Source: Hyperoodon ampullatus
Lineage: Eukaryota; Chordata; Mammalia; Artiodactyla; Ziphiidae
DNA: 64,000 nt
Direction of reading: 5' to 3'
Assembly: GCA_949752795.1 (NCBI GenBank)
Contig: OX457074.1
Span: 28,691,980 to 28,755,979, forward strand
Each line of letters starts with the position of its first letter. Position 1 is the stretch's first letter. The position numbers and the translations under genes were made by a program. This document shows positions 36,251-47,036 of this stretch, piece by piece. Under the pieces are notes generated by a model. The model did not search any database. It had not been told where the DNA came from and was given only the letters and a program-made list of their open reading frames with translations.

Positions 36251-36829
36251 CCTCAGACTGAGAAACTTCTCTGCTGTGGTGTTTTCCTCGCACCCAGGTG
36301 TGCTCAATAGGAAGTTGGAAATGGCAGAAATTATGTTGGGAGTGAAGAGTTTATTTTTTAATTACATTTTTTTATTATGGAAAATTTCAGATGTATAGAA
36401 GTGGAAAGGGTATAATCAATCCCACTGTACCCGTTGTTCAACTTTAATAGTTAGTAATGTTGTTTCATCTGTTTCCTCCGTCTCCATCAATTCCATTGAG
36501 GCATTCGGATAAAGTGTTTTGGTGAACTTGAACTCTGGGTATCTGTAGTTAAGGAGAATTGAACAGTTCAGTAGGGTATGTTCTGAGCTTTCTGGGTGGG
36601 GGTCTAGAGTGAACAGAAGTAGCATTAATTGCCAAGATTCTTGGGCAAATCACTTACATCTTCTGAGCCTTCGTTTGTCTGTGAGACGGAGGTAATAATG
36701 GCAGCGTCACAGAATCACCTGAGATAAGGTGTAGAAAACCCTCTGTGAGCCTGAAGTGTTATGCAGATTTTAGTTGTTGGTAATAACATTAAGGTAGTGC
36801 TATTCTTTCGGGCTTCTGTGTTGCTGGCA

Positions 36830-37190
36830 TTCAATACATTTTTATTATTCAACAAAGAATTATGTGAGGTACCTGAGGCTTCAACAGGGAACAAAACAGA
36901 CAAAATCTCAGTTCTCCTGGAACTCATGTTCTAGGTCTGGAGTATAATATGAAGCTAATACCTTAATAGTGATTAGTGTGGGCCAGACACTGTTCTGAGT
37001 GCCTTCATATTTTACCCTATTTAATTCTTGCAGTAATGCCTTGAAGTGTAGCACTGTTATGATTCCCATTTTGCAGATTTGGAAATCAAAGCAGATTTTT
37101 AAGCAGATTGCCTCAGGTCACAATGCCAGGATTCAGATTCAGGTAGAGCTGGCTTCAAGCCTATACTCTTACCCCTGTGCCATTAAAATG
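36830..37190 (-). mobile_element. L2 end followed by a MIR, both minus strand
   Basis: 36836-36945 ('ttattcaacaaagaattatg', 'aacagggaacaaaacagaca') reads as a reversed L2 3' end. 36960-37190 ('ggccagacactgttctgagt', 'ttcccattttgcagatttgg', 'attgcctcaggtcacaatgc') reads as a reversed MIR. Confidence 0.65.
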
Positions 37191-37199
37191 CTTTAGCTC

Positions 37200-37940
37200 A
37201 TTCATGGTGTACTAGTGTTTGGTACAAATAAAAAAGGTAGGCCCTGATTGAAATTATTCCTAAACAAGTAAGTGTTCTCTTCTTGTGGGAGAAAAAAAGG
37301 ACAAAAACAAATGAAAAAAATGGCAGTACATAGTTCTCTGTGGATGGGGGCATATTAATATTCTTACATAGAAAAGAATGTTTCTTCCTAACTTTTTATA
37401 GGCTTCACCAACTTTCTTGGTTCCTTTAGATACAAATGGCCACCTCAGTGGAACGAAGTCATTTTCCTGCTGGTACTTGGGAAGAGTCGCTTCTTGAATG
37501 AATCTCCTTCTTGCTTACAATTCTTCCTTTTTCTCCTACTACTCTCTTTCCTTACCTTGGGGCAGTTCCCTTCTCTGATTTCCCCTGTTGTCTGATCCTC
37601 CTTTTCCTCACAGCTGTGGTGTCCCTTCCTAGTGTCATCAGCTGCCCATGTTCTCAGGGATTTCCTTCCTTCTGCCTTTGCCTTCTCTTCCCTAGCCTGC
37701 CTCTGTCCGTCTTCTTGGGCCTTACCCTCTGTTGTGGCTCTTCTGAGTTTCTTCAGTGGGACTAACGTCAGGACCAATTTCCCGCCTCTGGCTCTGGCTC
37801 TGCCCTGCCAGCTCGTGGTTCTCCTTCCTGGGCAGGGAAGATGGGAAAATGGGCAGTGAGCATTCCTTAAGTTTGCATCAGGATTAGGATAGGGCCTCAC
37901 TCCTTTTAAGGAGGGTTAGGAGGGTATTATGGCTTGCATA
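37200..37940. other. Unassigned pyrimidine-rich stretch
   Basis: It contains opposing open frames of 151 codons (minus, 37445-37900) and 84 codons (plus) over a C/T-rich tract at 37520-37850. The composition explains the openness. No domain or splice structure is recognised. Confidence 0.45.
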
Positions 37941-37949
37941 CCTGTGGGT

Positions 37950-38044
37950 TTTTTTTTTTTTGAATATTGTTAAAATATACATAACATAAAATTTACCATT
38001 TTCATCATTTTAGCATACAATCCAGTGTCATTAAGTGCATTCAC
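37950..38044 (-). mobile_element. Old L1 3' end, minus strand, left half of target
   Basis: 'acataacataaaatttacca', 'catacaatccagtgtcatta' and 'agtgcattcac' are a reversed old L1 3' end. It stops at the insertion point of the full-length L1 and resumes at 45326. Confidence 0.85.
38033..38044 (+). repeat. Left target-site duplication of the full-length L1
   Basis: 'aagtgcattcac' is identical to 45326-45337. It fixes the first base of the L1 at 38045. Confidence 0.93.
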
Positions 38045-38055
38045 GGAGACAGAGG

Positions 38056-38065
38056 AAGATGGCGG
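38056..38065 (+). promoter_or_regulatory. YY1-type site at L1 start
   Basis: 'aagatggcgg' lies 11 bases inside the element. In human L1 a YY1 site with the same AAGATGGC core at nearly the same position directs correct transcription start. Conservation of the place and core supports the 38045 boundary. Confidence 0.7.
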
Positions 38066-38935
38066 AAGAGTAAGACGCGGAGATCACCTTCCTCCCCACA
38101 GATACATCAGAAATTCATCTACACGTGGAACAACTCCAACAGAACACCTACTGAACGCTGACAGAAGACCTCAGACCCCCCAAAAGGCAAGAAACTCCCC
38201 ACATACCTGGGTAGGTCAAAAGAAAAAAAGAATAAACAGAGACAATAGGATATGGACGGGACCTGCACCAGTCGGAGGGAGCCGTGAAGGAGGGAATGTT
38301 TCTACACACTACAAGCCCCTTCGCGGGCGGAGACTGCGGGTGGCGGAGGGGGAAAGCTTCGGAGTAGCGGAGGAGAGCACAGCAACAGGGGTGCGGAGGG
38401 CAAAGCGGAGAGATTTTGGCACAGAGGATCGGTGCCCTCAGGCACACACCAGCCCGAGAAGCTTGTCTGCTCGGCCCACGGGGCGGGCGGGGCTGGGGGC
38501 TGAGGCTCGGGTATCGGCTTTCAGTCGGAGCGCAGGGAGAGGACTGGGGCTGGCGGCAGGAAGAGAGCCTGAAGGGGTTAGTGCTAGCCCGGAGGGAGTC
38601 CGGGGAAAGGGTCTGGAGCTACCGGAGAGGCAAGAGACTTTTTTCCCTTTTGTTGTCTGGTGCGCGAGGAGAGGGCATTCTCCTCCCGCCGCTCTGCCTG
38701 AGTGAGCCAGAGCCCCCGAATCAGCAGCTCCTTTAAACCCGTCCTGTCTGAGCGAAGAACGGACGCCCTCCGGCGACCTACGCGCAGAGGCGGGGCCAGG
38801 TCCAAGGCTGAGACCCGGGAGTTGTGAGAGCAGAGACAGGGAAATCTCTCTGTGCAGCCTCGGAGGCAGTGGATTAAAGCTCCACGGTCCATTTGATGTG
38901 CCCTGCGTCTGTGGAGTGTATGAATGGACAGCGAA

Positions 38936-39141
38936 TCATCCCAAATTGAGGAAGTGGACTTTGAGGACAAGATTTAAGACTTTCCCCCCTTTTTACAACA
39001 AATTATCCCAAATTAAGGAGGTGGACTTAGCAAGATTTCAGACTTCTCGCCCTTTTCCTCTTTTTACAACGAATTATCCCAAATCGAGGAGGTGGTCTTG
39101 GAGAGCAAGATTTTTGATTTTTCCCCCTGCTCTCTTTTTGT
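38936..39141 (+). repeat. Three tandem 65-71-bp monomers in the L1 5' UTR
   Basis: Units begin 'atcatcccaaattgaggaag' (38936), 'aattatcccaaattaaggag' (39001) and 'aattatcccaaatcgaggag' (39072). Each continues with 'gtgga/gtggt...caagattt' and ends in a T/C-rich 'ttttacaac' or 'tttttgtg' block. They differ by several substitutions and short indels, so the duplication predates this insertion. Confidence 0.85.
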
Positions 39142-39289
39142 GACTGTGTATGTGTAATCTTCTGTGTAAGATTCTCTCTGTATAGCTTTGCTTCCACCAT
39201 ATGTCCCAGGGTTCTATCGGTCCGTGTTTTTTTTTTTTTCAATAATTAATTTTAATAACGCTACTATATTTCAGACTTTATTCTATTTT

Positions 39290-39660
39290 ACTTTACCTGC
39301 TCTTTCTTTTTTTCCTACCTTCCCTTCCTCCCTCCCTCCCTCCACTCCTCCTTTCCTTCTTTCTTTTTCTTTCCTCCCTCCCTCCCTCCCACCCTTCTTC
39401 TTTCCACTTTCTTTTTCTTTCCTTCCTCCCTCCCTCCCTCCTGTCTTTCTTTCTTTCTTCCCTTCCTCGCTCCCTCCCTCCCTTCTTCCATTCACTCTTC
39501 CTTTTGCTTTCATTCCTCCCTCCCTCCCTCCTTTCTTTCTTTCTTTCTTTCCATCCTCCCTCCCTCCCTCCCTCCTTTCTTTCTTTCTTCCTTCCTTCCT
39601 TCCTTTCTTCCCTTCTTCCTTTCTTTCCCTCTCTCTTTCTTTCTTCTACTAATTCTTTCT
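39290..39660 (+). repeat. Polypyrimidine simple repeat in the L1 5' UTR
   Basis: About 370 bp of plus-strand C/T only or nearly so, alternating ctccctccctcc blocks with ttctttctttct blocks. The pattern of CCCTCC followed by TTTCTTTC recurs about six times, so it is both a simple repeat and a higher-order tandem array. The long open frames here on both strands result from composition. Confidence 0.9.
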
Positions 39661-40186
39661 TTCTACTTTTTCTCACTGTCATTCTGAGCCGGGTGGATGA
39701 AAGACTCGTGGTGCTGCAGCTAGGAGTCAGTGCTGTGCCTCTGAAGTGGGAGAGCCAACCTCAGGACACTGGTCCACAAGAGACCTCCCAGCTCCACATA
39801 ATATCAAGCAGCGAAAATCTCCCAGGGATCTCCATCTCAACACCAGCACCCAGCTTCAGTCAACGACCAGCAAGCTACAGTGCTGGTCACCCTATGCCAA
39901 ACAACTAGCAAGGCAGGAACACAACCCCACCCATTAGCAGAGAGGCTACCTAAAAACATAATAAGGCCACAAGCACCCCAAAACACACCACCAGACGTGG
40001 ACCTGTCCACCAGAAAGACAAGATCGAGCCTCAACCACCAGAACACAGGCATTAGTCCCCCCCACCAGGAAGCCTACACAACCTACTGAAACAACCTTAG
40101 CCACGGGGGACAGACACCAAAAACAACGGGAACTACGAATCTGCAGCCTGCAAAAAGGAGACCCCAAACACAGTAACATAAGCAAA

Positions 40187-41080
40187 ATGAGAAAGCAGAA
40201 AAACACACAGCAGGTGAAGGAGCAAGATAAAAACCTACCAGACCTAACAAATGAAGAGGTAATAGGCAGTCTACCTGAAAAAGAATTCAGAATAATGATA
40301 GTAAAGATGATCCAAAATCTTGGAAATAAGATAGACAAAATGCAAGAAACAGTTAACAAGGACCTAGAAGAACTAAAGATGAATCAAGCATCGATTAAAA
40401 ACACAATAAATGAAATGAAAAATACTCTAGATGGGATCAATAGCAGAATAACTGAGGCAGAAGAACGGATAAGTGAGGTGGAAGATAAAATAGTGGAAAT
40501 AACTGATGCAGAGCAAAATAAAGAAAAAAGAATGAAAAGAATAGAGGACAGTCTCAGAGACCTCTGGGACAACATTAAACGCACCAACATTCGAATTATA
40601 GGGGTTCCAGAAGAAGAAGAGAAAAAGAAAGGGACTGAGAAAATATTTGAAGAGATTATAGTTGAAAACTTCCCTAATATGGGAAAGGAAATAGTTAATC
40701 AAGTCCAGGAGGCACAGAGAGTCCCATACAGAATAAATCCAAGGAGAAATACGCCAAGACACATATTAATCAAACTGTCAAAAATTAAACACAAAGAAAT
40801 CATATTAAAAGCAGCAAGGGAAAAACAACAAATAACACACAAGGGAGTCCCCATCAGGTTAACAGCTGATCTCTCAGCAGAAACTCTACAAGCCAGAAGG
40901 GAGTGGCAGGACATAATTAAAGTGATGAAGGAGAGAAACCTGCAACCAAGATTACTCTACCCAGCAAGGATCTCATTCAGATTTGATGGAGAAATTAAAA
41001 CCTTTACAGACAAGCAAAAGCTGAGAGAGTTCAGCACCACCAAACCAGCTTTACAGCAAAGGCTAAAGGAACTTCTCTAG
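40187..41080 (+). CDS. L1 ORF1: L1 ORF1 protein, intact
   Basis: 297 codons with no stop or frameshift, starting at an ATG with A at -3 ('agcaaaatgag'). ORF1p is the RNA-binding chaperone that packages L1 RNA in cytoplasmic ribonucleoprotein particles. A highly charged N-terminus leads into a long coiled coil for trimerisation (about residues 33-128, with heptad-like 'ITEAEERISEVEDKIVEI'). The RRM begins at 'NIRIIGVPEEEE' (134-145), and 'RRNTPRHILIKL' (186-197) belongs to the RRM core. The C-terminal domain follows, with 'RREWQDIIKVMK' (227-238) and 'YPARISFRF' (248-256). Length is close to that of other mammalian L1 ORF1 proteins. Nothing visible in it is broken. It is followed after 58 bp by ORF2. 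Confidence 0.96.
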   Translation: MRKQKNTQQVKEQDKNLPDLTNEEVIGSLPEKEFRIMIVKMIQNLGNKIDKMQETVNKDLEELKMNQASIKNTINEMKNTLDGINSRITEAEERISEVEDKIVEITDAEQNKEKRMKRIEDSLRDLWDNIKRTNIRIIGVPEEEEKKKGTEKIFEEIIVENFPNMGKEIVNQVQEAQRVPYRINPRRNTPRHILIKLSKIKHKEIILKAAREKQQITHKGVPIRLTADLSAETLQARREWQDIIKVMKERNLQPRLLYPARISFRFDGEIKTFTDKQKLREFSTTKPALQQRLKELL

Positions 41081-41138
41081 GCAAGAAACACAACAGAAGG
41101 AATATACCTACAATAACGAACCCAAAGCAATTAAGGAA

Positions 41139-44100
41139 ATGGGAATAGAAACATATATATCAATAATTACCTTAAATGTAAATGGACTAAATGCTCCCAC
41201 CAAAAGACACAGAGTGGCTGAATGGATACAAAAACAAGACCCATATATATGCTGTCTACAAGAGACCCACTTCAGACCTAGAGACACATACAGATTGAAA
41301 GTAAGGGGATGGAAAAAGATATTCCATGCAAATGGAAATCAAAAGAAAGCTGGAGTAGCAATTCTTATATCAGACAAAATAGACTTTAAAATAAAGACTA
41401 TTAGAAGAGACAAAGAAGGACACTACATAACGATAAAGGGATCGATCCAAGAAGACGATATAACAATTGTAAATATTTATGCACCCTGAATACATAAGGC
41501 AAATACTAACAGCCATAAAAGGGGAAATCGACAGTAACACAATCATAGTAGGGGACTTTAACACCCCACTTTCACCAATGGACAGATCATCCAAAATGAA
41601 AATAAATAAGGAAACACAAGCTTTAAATGATACATTAAACAAGATGGACTTAGTTGATATTTATAGGACATTCCATCCAAAAACAACAGAATACACATTT
41701 TTCTCAAGTGCTCATGGAACATTCTCCAGGAAAGATCATATCTTGGGTCACAAATCAAGCCTTGGTAAATTTAAGAAAATTGAAATTGTATCAAGTATCT
41801 TTTCCGACCACAATGCTATGAGACTAGACATCAATTACAGGAAAAGATCTGTAAAAAATACAAACACATGGAGGCTAAACAATACACTACTCAATAACGA
41901 AATGATCACTGAAGAAATCAAAGAGGAAATAAAAAAATACCTAGAAACAAATGACAATGGAGACACGATGACCCAAAACCTATGGGACGCAGCAAAAGCA
42001 GTTCTAAGGGGGAAGTTTATAGCAATACAATCTCACCTTAAGAAACAGAAAACATCTCGAGTAAACAACCTAACCCTGCACCTAAAGCAATTAGAGAAAG
42101 AAGAACAAAAAACCCCCAAAGTTAGCAGAAGAAAAGAAATCATAAAGATCAGATCAGAAATAAATGAAAAAGAAATGAAGGAAACAATAGCAAAGATCAA
42201 TAAAACTAAAAGCTGGTTCTTTGAGAAGATAAACAAAATTGACAAACCATTAGCCAGACTCATCAAGAAAAGAAGGGAGAAGACTCAAATCAATAGAATT
42301 AGAAATGAAAAAGGAGAAGTAACGACTGACACTGCAGAAATACAAAAGATCATGAGAGATTACTATAAGCAACTCTATGCCAATAAAATGGACAACCTGG
42401 AAGAAATGGACAAATTCTTAGAAATGCACAACCTACCAAGACTGACTCAGGAAGAAATAGAAAATATGAATAGACCAATCACAAGCACTGAAATTGAAAC
42501 TGTGATTAAAAATCTTCCATCAAACAAAAGCCCAGGACCAGATGGCTTCACAGGCGAATTCTATCAAACATTTAGAGAAGAGCTAACACCCATCCTTCTC
42601 AAACTCTTCCAAACAATATCAGAGGAAGGAACACTCCCAAACTCATTCTACGAGGCCACCATCACCTTGATACCAAAACCAGGCAAGGATGTCACAAAGA
42701 AAGAAAACTACAGGCCAATATCACTGATGAACATAGATGCAAAAATCCTCAACAAAATACTAGCAAACAGAATCCAACAGCACATTAAAAGGATCATACA
42801 CCATGATCAAGTGGGGTTTATTCCAGGAATGCAAGGATTCTTCAATATACGCAAATCAATCAATGTGATACACCATATTAACAAGTTGAAGGAGAAAAAC
42901 CATATGATCATCTCAATAGATGCAGAGAAAGCTTTCGACAAAATTCAACACCCATTTATGATAAAAACCCTGCAGAAAGTAGGCATAGAGGGAACTTTCC
43001 TCAACATAATAAAGGCCATATATGACAAACCCACAGCCAACATTGTCCTCAATGGTGAAAAACTGAAACCATTTCCACTAAGATCAGGAACAAGACAAGG
43101 CTGCCCACTCTCACCACTCTTATTCAACCTAGTTTTGGAAGTTTTAGCCACAGCAATCAGAGAAGAAAAGGAAATAAAAGGAATCCAAATTGGAAAAGAA
43201 GAAGTAAAGCTGTCACTGTTTGCAGATGACATGATACTATACATAGAGAATCCTAAAGATGCTACCAGAAAACTACTAGAGCTAATCAATGAATTTGGTA
43301 AAGTAGCAGGATACAAAATTAATGCACAGAAATCTCTGGCATTCCTGTACACTAATGATGAAAAATCTGAAAATGAAATCAAGAAAACACTCCCATTTAC
43401 CATTGCAACAAAAAGAATAAAATATCTAGGAATAAACCTACCTAAGGAGACAAAAGACCTTTATGCAGAAAATTATAAGACACTGATGAAAGAAATTAAA
43501 GATGATATAAATAGATGGAGAGATATACCATGCTCCTGGATTGGAAGAATCAATATTGTGAAAATGACTCTACTACCCAAAGCAATCTACAGATTCAATG
43601 CAATCCCTATCAAACTACCACTGGCATTTTTCACAGAAGTAGAACAAAAAATTTCAAAATTTGTTTGGAAAAACAAAAGACCCCGAATAGCCAAAGCAAT
43701 CTTGAGAACGAAAAACGGAGCTGGAGGAATCAGGCTGCCTGACTTCAGACTATACTACAAAGCTACAGTAATTAAGACAGTGTGGTTCTGGCATAAAAAC
43801 AGAAAGATAGATCAGTGGATCAGGATAGAAAGCCCAGAGATAAACCCACGCACATATGGCCAACTTATCTTTGATAAAGGAGGCAGGAATGTACAGTGGA
43901 GAAAGGACAGCCTCTTCAATAAGTGGTGCTGGGAAAACTGGACAGGGACATGTAAAAGTATGAGATTAGATCATTCCCTAACACCATACACAAAAATAAG
44001 CTCAAAATGGATTAAAGACCTAAATGTAAGGCCAGAAACTATCAAACTCTTAGAGGAAAACATAGGCAGAACACTCTATGACATAAATCACAGCAAGATC

Positions 44101-44985
44101 CTTTTGGACCCACCTCCTAGAGAAATGGAACTAAAAACAAAGATAAACAAATGGGACCTAATGAAACTTCAAAGCTTTTGCACAGCAAAGGAAACCATAA
44201 ACAAGACCAAAAGACAACCCTCAGAATGGGAGAAAATATTTGCAAATGAAGCAACTGACAAAGGATTAATCTCCAAAATTTATAAACAGCTCATGCAGCT
44301 CAATAGCAAAAAAACAAACAACCCAATCCAAAAATGGGCCGAAGACTTAAATAGGCATTTCTCCAAAGAAGATATACAGACTGCCAACAAACACATGAAA
44401 GAATGCTCAACATCATTGATCATTAGAGAAATGCAAATCAAAACTACAATGAGATATCATCTCACACCAGTCAGAATGGCCATCATCAAGAAATCTAGAA
44501 ACAATAAATGCTGGAGAGGGTGTGGAGAAAAGGGAACACTCTTGCACTGCTGGCGGGAATGTGGATTGGTACAGCCGCTATGGAGAACAGTGTGGAGGTT
44601 CGTTAAAGAACTAAAAATGGAACTACCATATGACCCGGCAATCCCACTACTAGGCATATACCCTGAGAAAACCATAATTCAAAAAGAGACATGTACCAAA
44701 ATGTTCATTGCAGCTCTATTCACAATAGCCCGTAGCTGGAAACAACCTAAGTGTCCATCATCGGATGAATGGATAAAGAAGATGTGGCACATATATACAA
44801 TGGAATATTACTCAGCCATAAAAAGGAACGAAACTGAGCTATTTGTAATGAGGTGGATAGACCTAGAGTCTGTCATACAGAGTGAAGTAAGTCAGAAAGA
44901 GAAAGACAAATACCATATGCTAACACATATATATGGAATTAAAAAAAAAAATGTCATGAAGAACATAGGGGTAAAACGGGAATAA
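41139..44985 (+). pseudogene. L1 ORF2: L1 ORF2 (endonuclease-reverse transcriptase), one frameshift
   Basis: ORF2p nicks target DNA and reverse-transcribes L1 RNA. The frame from ATG 41139 runs 116 codons and stops at TGA 41487-41489. The rest continues in another frame from about 41479 to 44985. The first part has the apurinic-type endonuclease start with the conserved Asn in 'NVNGLN' (13-18) and Glu in 'QETHF' (41-45). The second part, numbered from 41479, has 'GDFN' (25-28), '[11 protein letters not shown]' (77-87), the catalytic 'SDH' (109-111), the reverse-transcriptase 'FADD' (581-584) and a C-terminal Cys/His motif (C1011, C1015, H1023, C1028). There are no other stops. 'SRKDH' has Lys where I expect Ile. 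The lesion separates the endonuclease halves, so activity is unlikely. Confidence 0.93.
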
Positions 44986-45325
44986 AGACACAGACCTACT
45001 TGAGAACGGACTTGAGGATATGGGGAGGGTGAAGGGTAAGCTGTGACAAAGCGAAAGAGAGGCATGGACATATATACACTACCAAACGTAAGGTAGATAG
45101 ATAGTGGGAAGCAGCCGCAGAGCACAGGGAGATCTGCTCGGTGCTTTGTGACCGCCTGGAGGGGTGGGATAGGGAGGGTGGGAGGGAGGGAGACGCAATA
45201 GGGAAGGGATGTGGGAACAGATGTGTATGTATGACTGATTCACTTTGTTATAAAGCAGAAACTAATAAAAAAAATAAAAATAAAAAAAAATAAAAAAACA
45301 AAAAAATAAATAAATAAATAAAAAG
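44986..45325 (+). other. L1 3' UTR and A-rich tail
   Basis: Short 3' UTR with a G-rich block, then 'ttcactttgttataaagcag', the polyadenylation-type 'aataaa' at 45264-45269, and an impure tail of A with T interruptions ending in (AAAT)n. An impure tail is usual for copies that are not brand new. Confidence 0.88.
45158..45190 (+). repeat. G-rich tract, potential G-quadruplex, in the L1 3' UTR
   Basis: Several runs of three to four G separated by one to three bases ('ggggtgggatagggagggtg' and following). G-rich 3' UTR tracts are a known conserved feature of mammalian L1. Confidence 0.75.
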
Positions 45326-45337
45326 AAGTGCATTCAC
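45326..45337 (+). repeat. Right target-site duplication of the full-length L1
   Basis: 'aagtgcattcac' is identical to 38033-38044. Confidence 0.93.
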
Positions 45338-46000
45338 ATTGTTGTACAACCATCACCACCATCCATCTTCAGAACTCCATCATCTTCCCTAATTGAAGTC
45401 TGTTCTCATTAAACACTAACCCTCCATCCCCCTCTCCCTCAAGCACCTGGCAAACATCATTCTACTTTCTGTTTCTAAGAATTTGAATAGGGTCCATTCA
45501 TACCATAGGTACCTCATGTAAGTGCACTGATACAATATTTGTCCTTTTGTGACTGGCTAATTTCATTTAGCATGTCTTCAAGGTTCATCCATATTGTAGC
45601 ATGTGGCAGCATTTTCTTCCTTTTTCAGGCTAAATACTATGAAATTGTATGTAATACCACATTTTTAAAAATCCATCCAGTTTTTGATAGACACTCAGGT
45701 TGCTTCCACCTTTTGGCTGTTGTGAATAATGTTGCTGTGAACTTGGGTGTATACATATCTGTTCAGGTCCCTACTTTCAGTTCTTTCGGGAAATACCCAG
45801 AAGAATTGTTAGATCATATGGTAATTCTGTGTTTAATTTTTTGAGGAATCCCCATATTGTATTCCATAGCAGTAGCACCGTTTGATGTCCACCAGAAATG
45901 TAAAAGGGTTCCAATTTCTCCACATCCTCGCAAACAGTTATTTTCTATTTTTTTGATAGTAGCCATCCTAATGGGTGTGAAATGATAATATATACTTGTT
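45326..46000 (-). mobile_element. Old L1 3' end, minus strand, right half of target
   Basis: It resumes 'cattgttgtacaaccatcac', then 'caaggttcatccatattgta' and 'gtgaataatgttgctgtgaa', reversed L1 3' UTR and ORF2 end. Joined to 37950-38044 it forms one continuous old element. Confidence 0.87.
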
Positions 46001-47036
46001 TTCAAAGGTGTTTTATGTAGAATAATAGAATTTCAGGACTAGAAATGGTATTAAAGGTTTCTGGTTCAATTAGCTGTAGACAGCAACAAATGTTCTCATA
46101 TGTCTTAGCATTTTCACTTCTTTCTCAGTTGGAGAAAGGCATTTTGGGCAGATGGGTCTCTACTGGATCTTCGGCTCAAGATGAACTATGTCTGACCCAG
46201 GCAGGGTACATGGAATGCAGCTTTGCAAGAGATCTGCTCTTCTCTTCTGCCAGTGACTCTCTTTCTTATACTTCTTTACAGTTTCCAACTGTGTCTTCTG
46301 GGTTATTTAATCTTCTTTCCAGCTTCTTTAAGGGATAAGGTAATTGTATTCAAATAAACATTTTTATTTAAAAAAAACTAGGTAAGTTAGCAATTAATGA
46401 GCCAAGATCAGTATAAACTGCTCAGATGATTAAAAAGACTGTATTCAATATCAATTTGAAGGAAACCTAAATATTACTCCTGGATGTTAGCTATAATTCC
46501 TTACTATGTAAAATAAGTCACCCCTTTTCAATTTTTTTTTTTAATTTGGAGGAGATGAGTTAAGCAGCATAAAATAAAATATATTTTATATGTACGAGAA
46601 GATTATAACTTCTGGATTAGTTTGGGTTTTGAATCTATTTTAAGTTAAAGAAAACTGTTAGTTTAATTTATATTATGAAAATCTTTACGCCTACAGCAAA
46701 GTTGTAAGAATAGTACAATCAATACCCAATTGTTAGCGTTATGTCATAAATTGCCTTGTCTCTCTTTCTCTGTCAAATAGATAGAATTTTTTTTTCCCTG
46801 AGCCAGCTGAAACTAAGTGGCAGAAATCTTAGATGGCATTTCATTCATACTTCATCATGTGTCTCCTAAGAATGAGGACATATTTCTTCATAAACATAAT
46901 ACCATTATCACACCTAAGAAGATAATTCAGTAACACTAATAGTTATACTATCAGATATCAAGTCCATGTATAATTTTTCCTATTTCTTCCCAAAATATAT
47001 TTTATTTCTTTAGTTTGTTTTTGACTCTTTAGTTTC
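46001..47036. other. Unassigned AT-rich stretch
   Basis: No gene seen. The part around 46670-46990 ('gtaagaatagtacaatcaat', 'aaacataataccattatcac') resembles decayed L1 3' sequence in minus orientation, without firm assignment. Confidence 0.4.

Larger units (their letters stand above)
38045..40186 (+). promoter_or_regulatory. L1 5' UTR with internal promoter
   Basis: 2142 bp upstream of the ORF1 start. The first 800 bp is GC- and CpG-rich and should carry the internal RNA polymerase II promoter. Three tandem monomers (38936-39141) and a long pyrimidine tract (about 39290-39660) follow, then a C/A-rich leader before the ORF1 ATG. The plus-strand frame open across 38025-38705 begins with GTG in the flanking DNA and contains no ATG, so I do not call it a gene. 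Confidence 0.88.
38045..45325 (+). mobile_element. L1: Full-length L1 retrotransposon
   Basis: A 7.3-kb autonomous-type LINE-1 with all parts in order: a 2.1-kb 5' UTR, ORF1, a 57-bp spacer, ORF2, a short 3' UTR and an A-rich tail. Perfect 12-bp target-site duplications flank it. L1 moves by target-primed reverse transcription: ORF1p coats the RNA, and ORF2p nicks target DNA and copies the RNA. Every region is full length with very little decay compared with all other L1 pieces here, so it is the youngest L1 in the window. ORF2 has one frameshift, so this copy should not produce full ORF2p. It is inserted into an older antisense L1 end, splitting it at 38044/45326. Confidence 0.97.

Noticed and set aside
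37445..37900. 151-codon minus-strand frame rich in Lys, Arg and Glu
   Set aside because: It is the complement of a C/T-rich tract. The composition alone gives such a frame, and no domain or splice context is seen.
38025..38705. 226-codon plus-strand open stretch in the L1 5' UTR
   Set aside because: It starts with GTG in the flanking DNA and contains no ATG. High GC content explains the absence of stops.
39188..39908. Long open frames on both strands over the pyrimidine tract
   Set aside because: They consist of Ser/Pro/Phe/Leu or Lys/Glu/Arg/Gly runs produced by the simple repeat, with no real protein features.
40427..43403. Minus-strand frames inside the L1 ORFs
   Set aside because: They are antisense shadows of ORF1 and ORF2, with no independent support.
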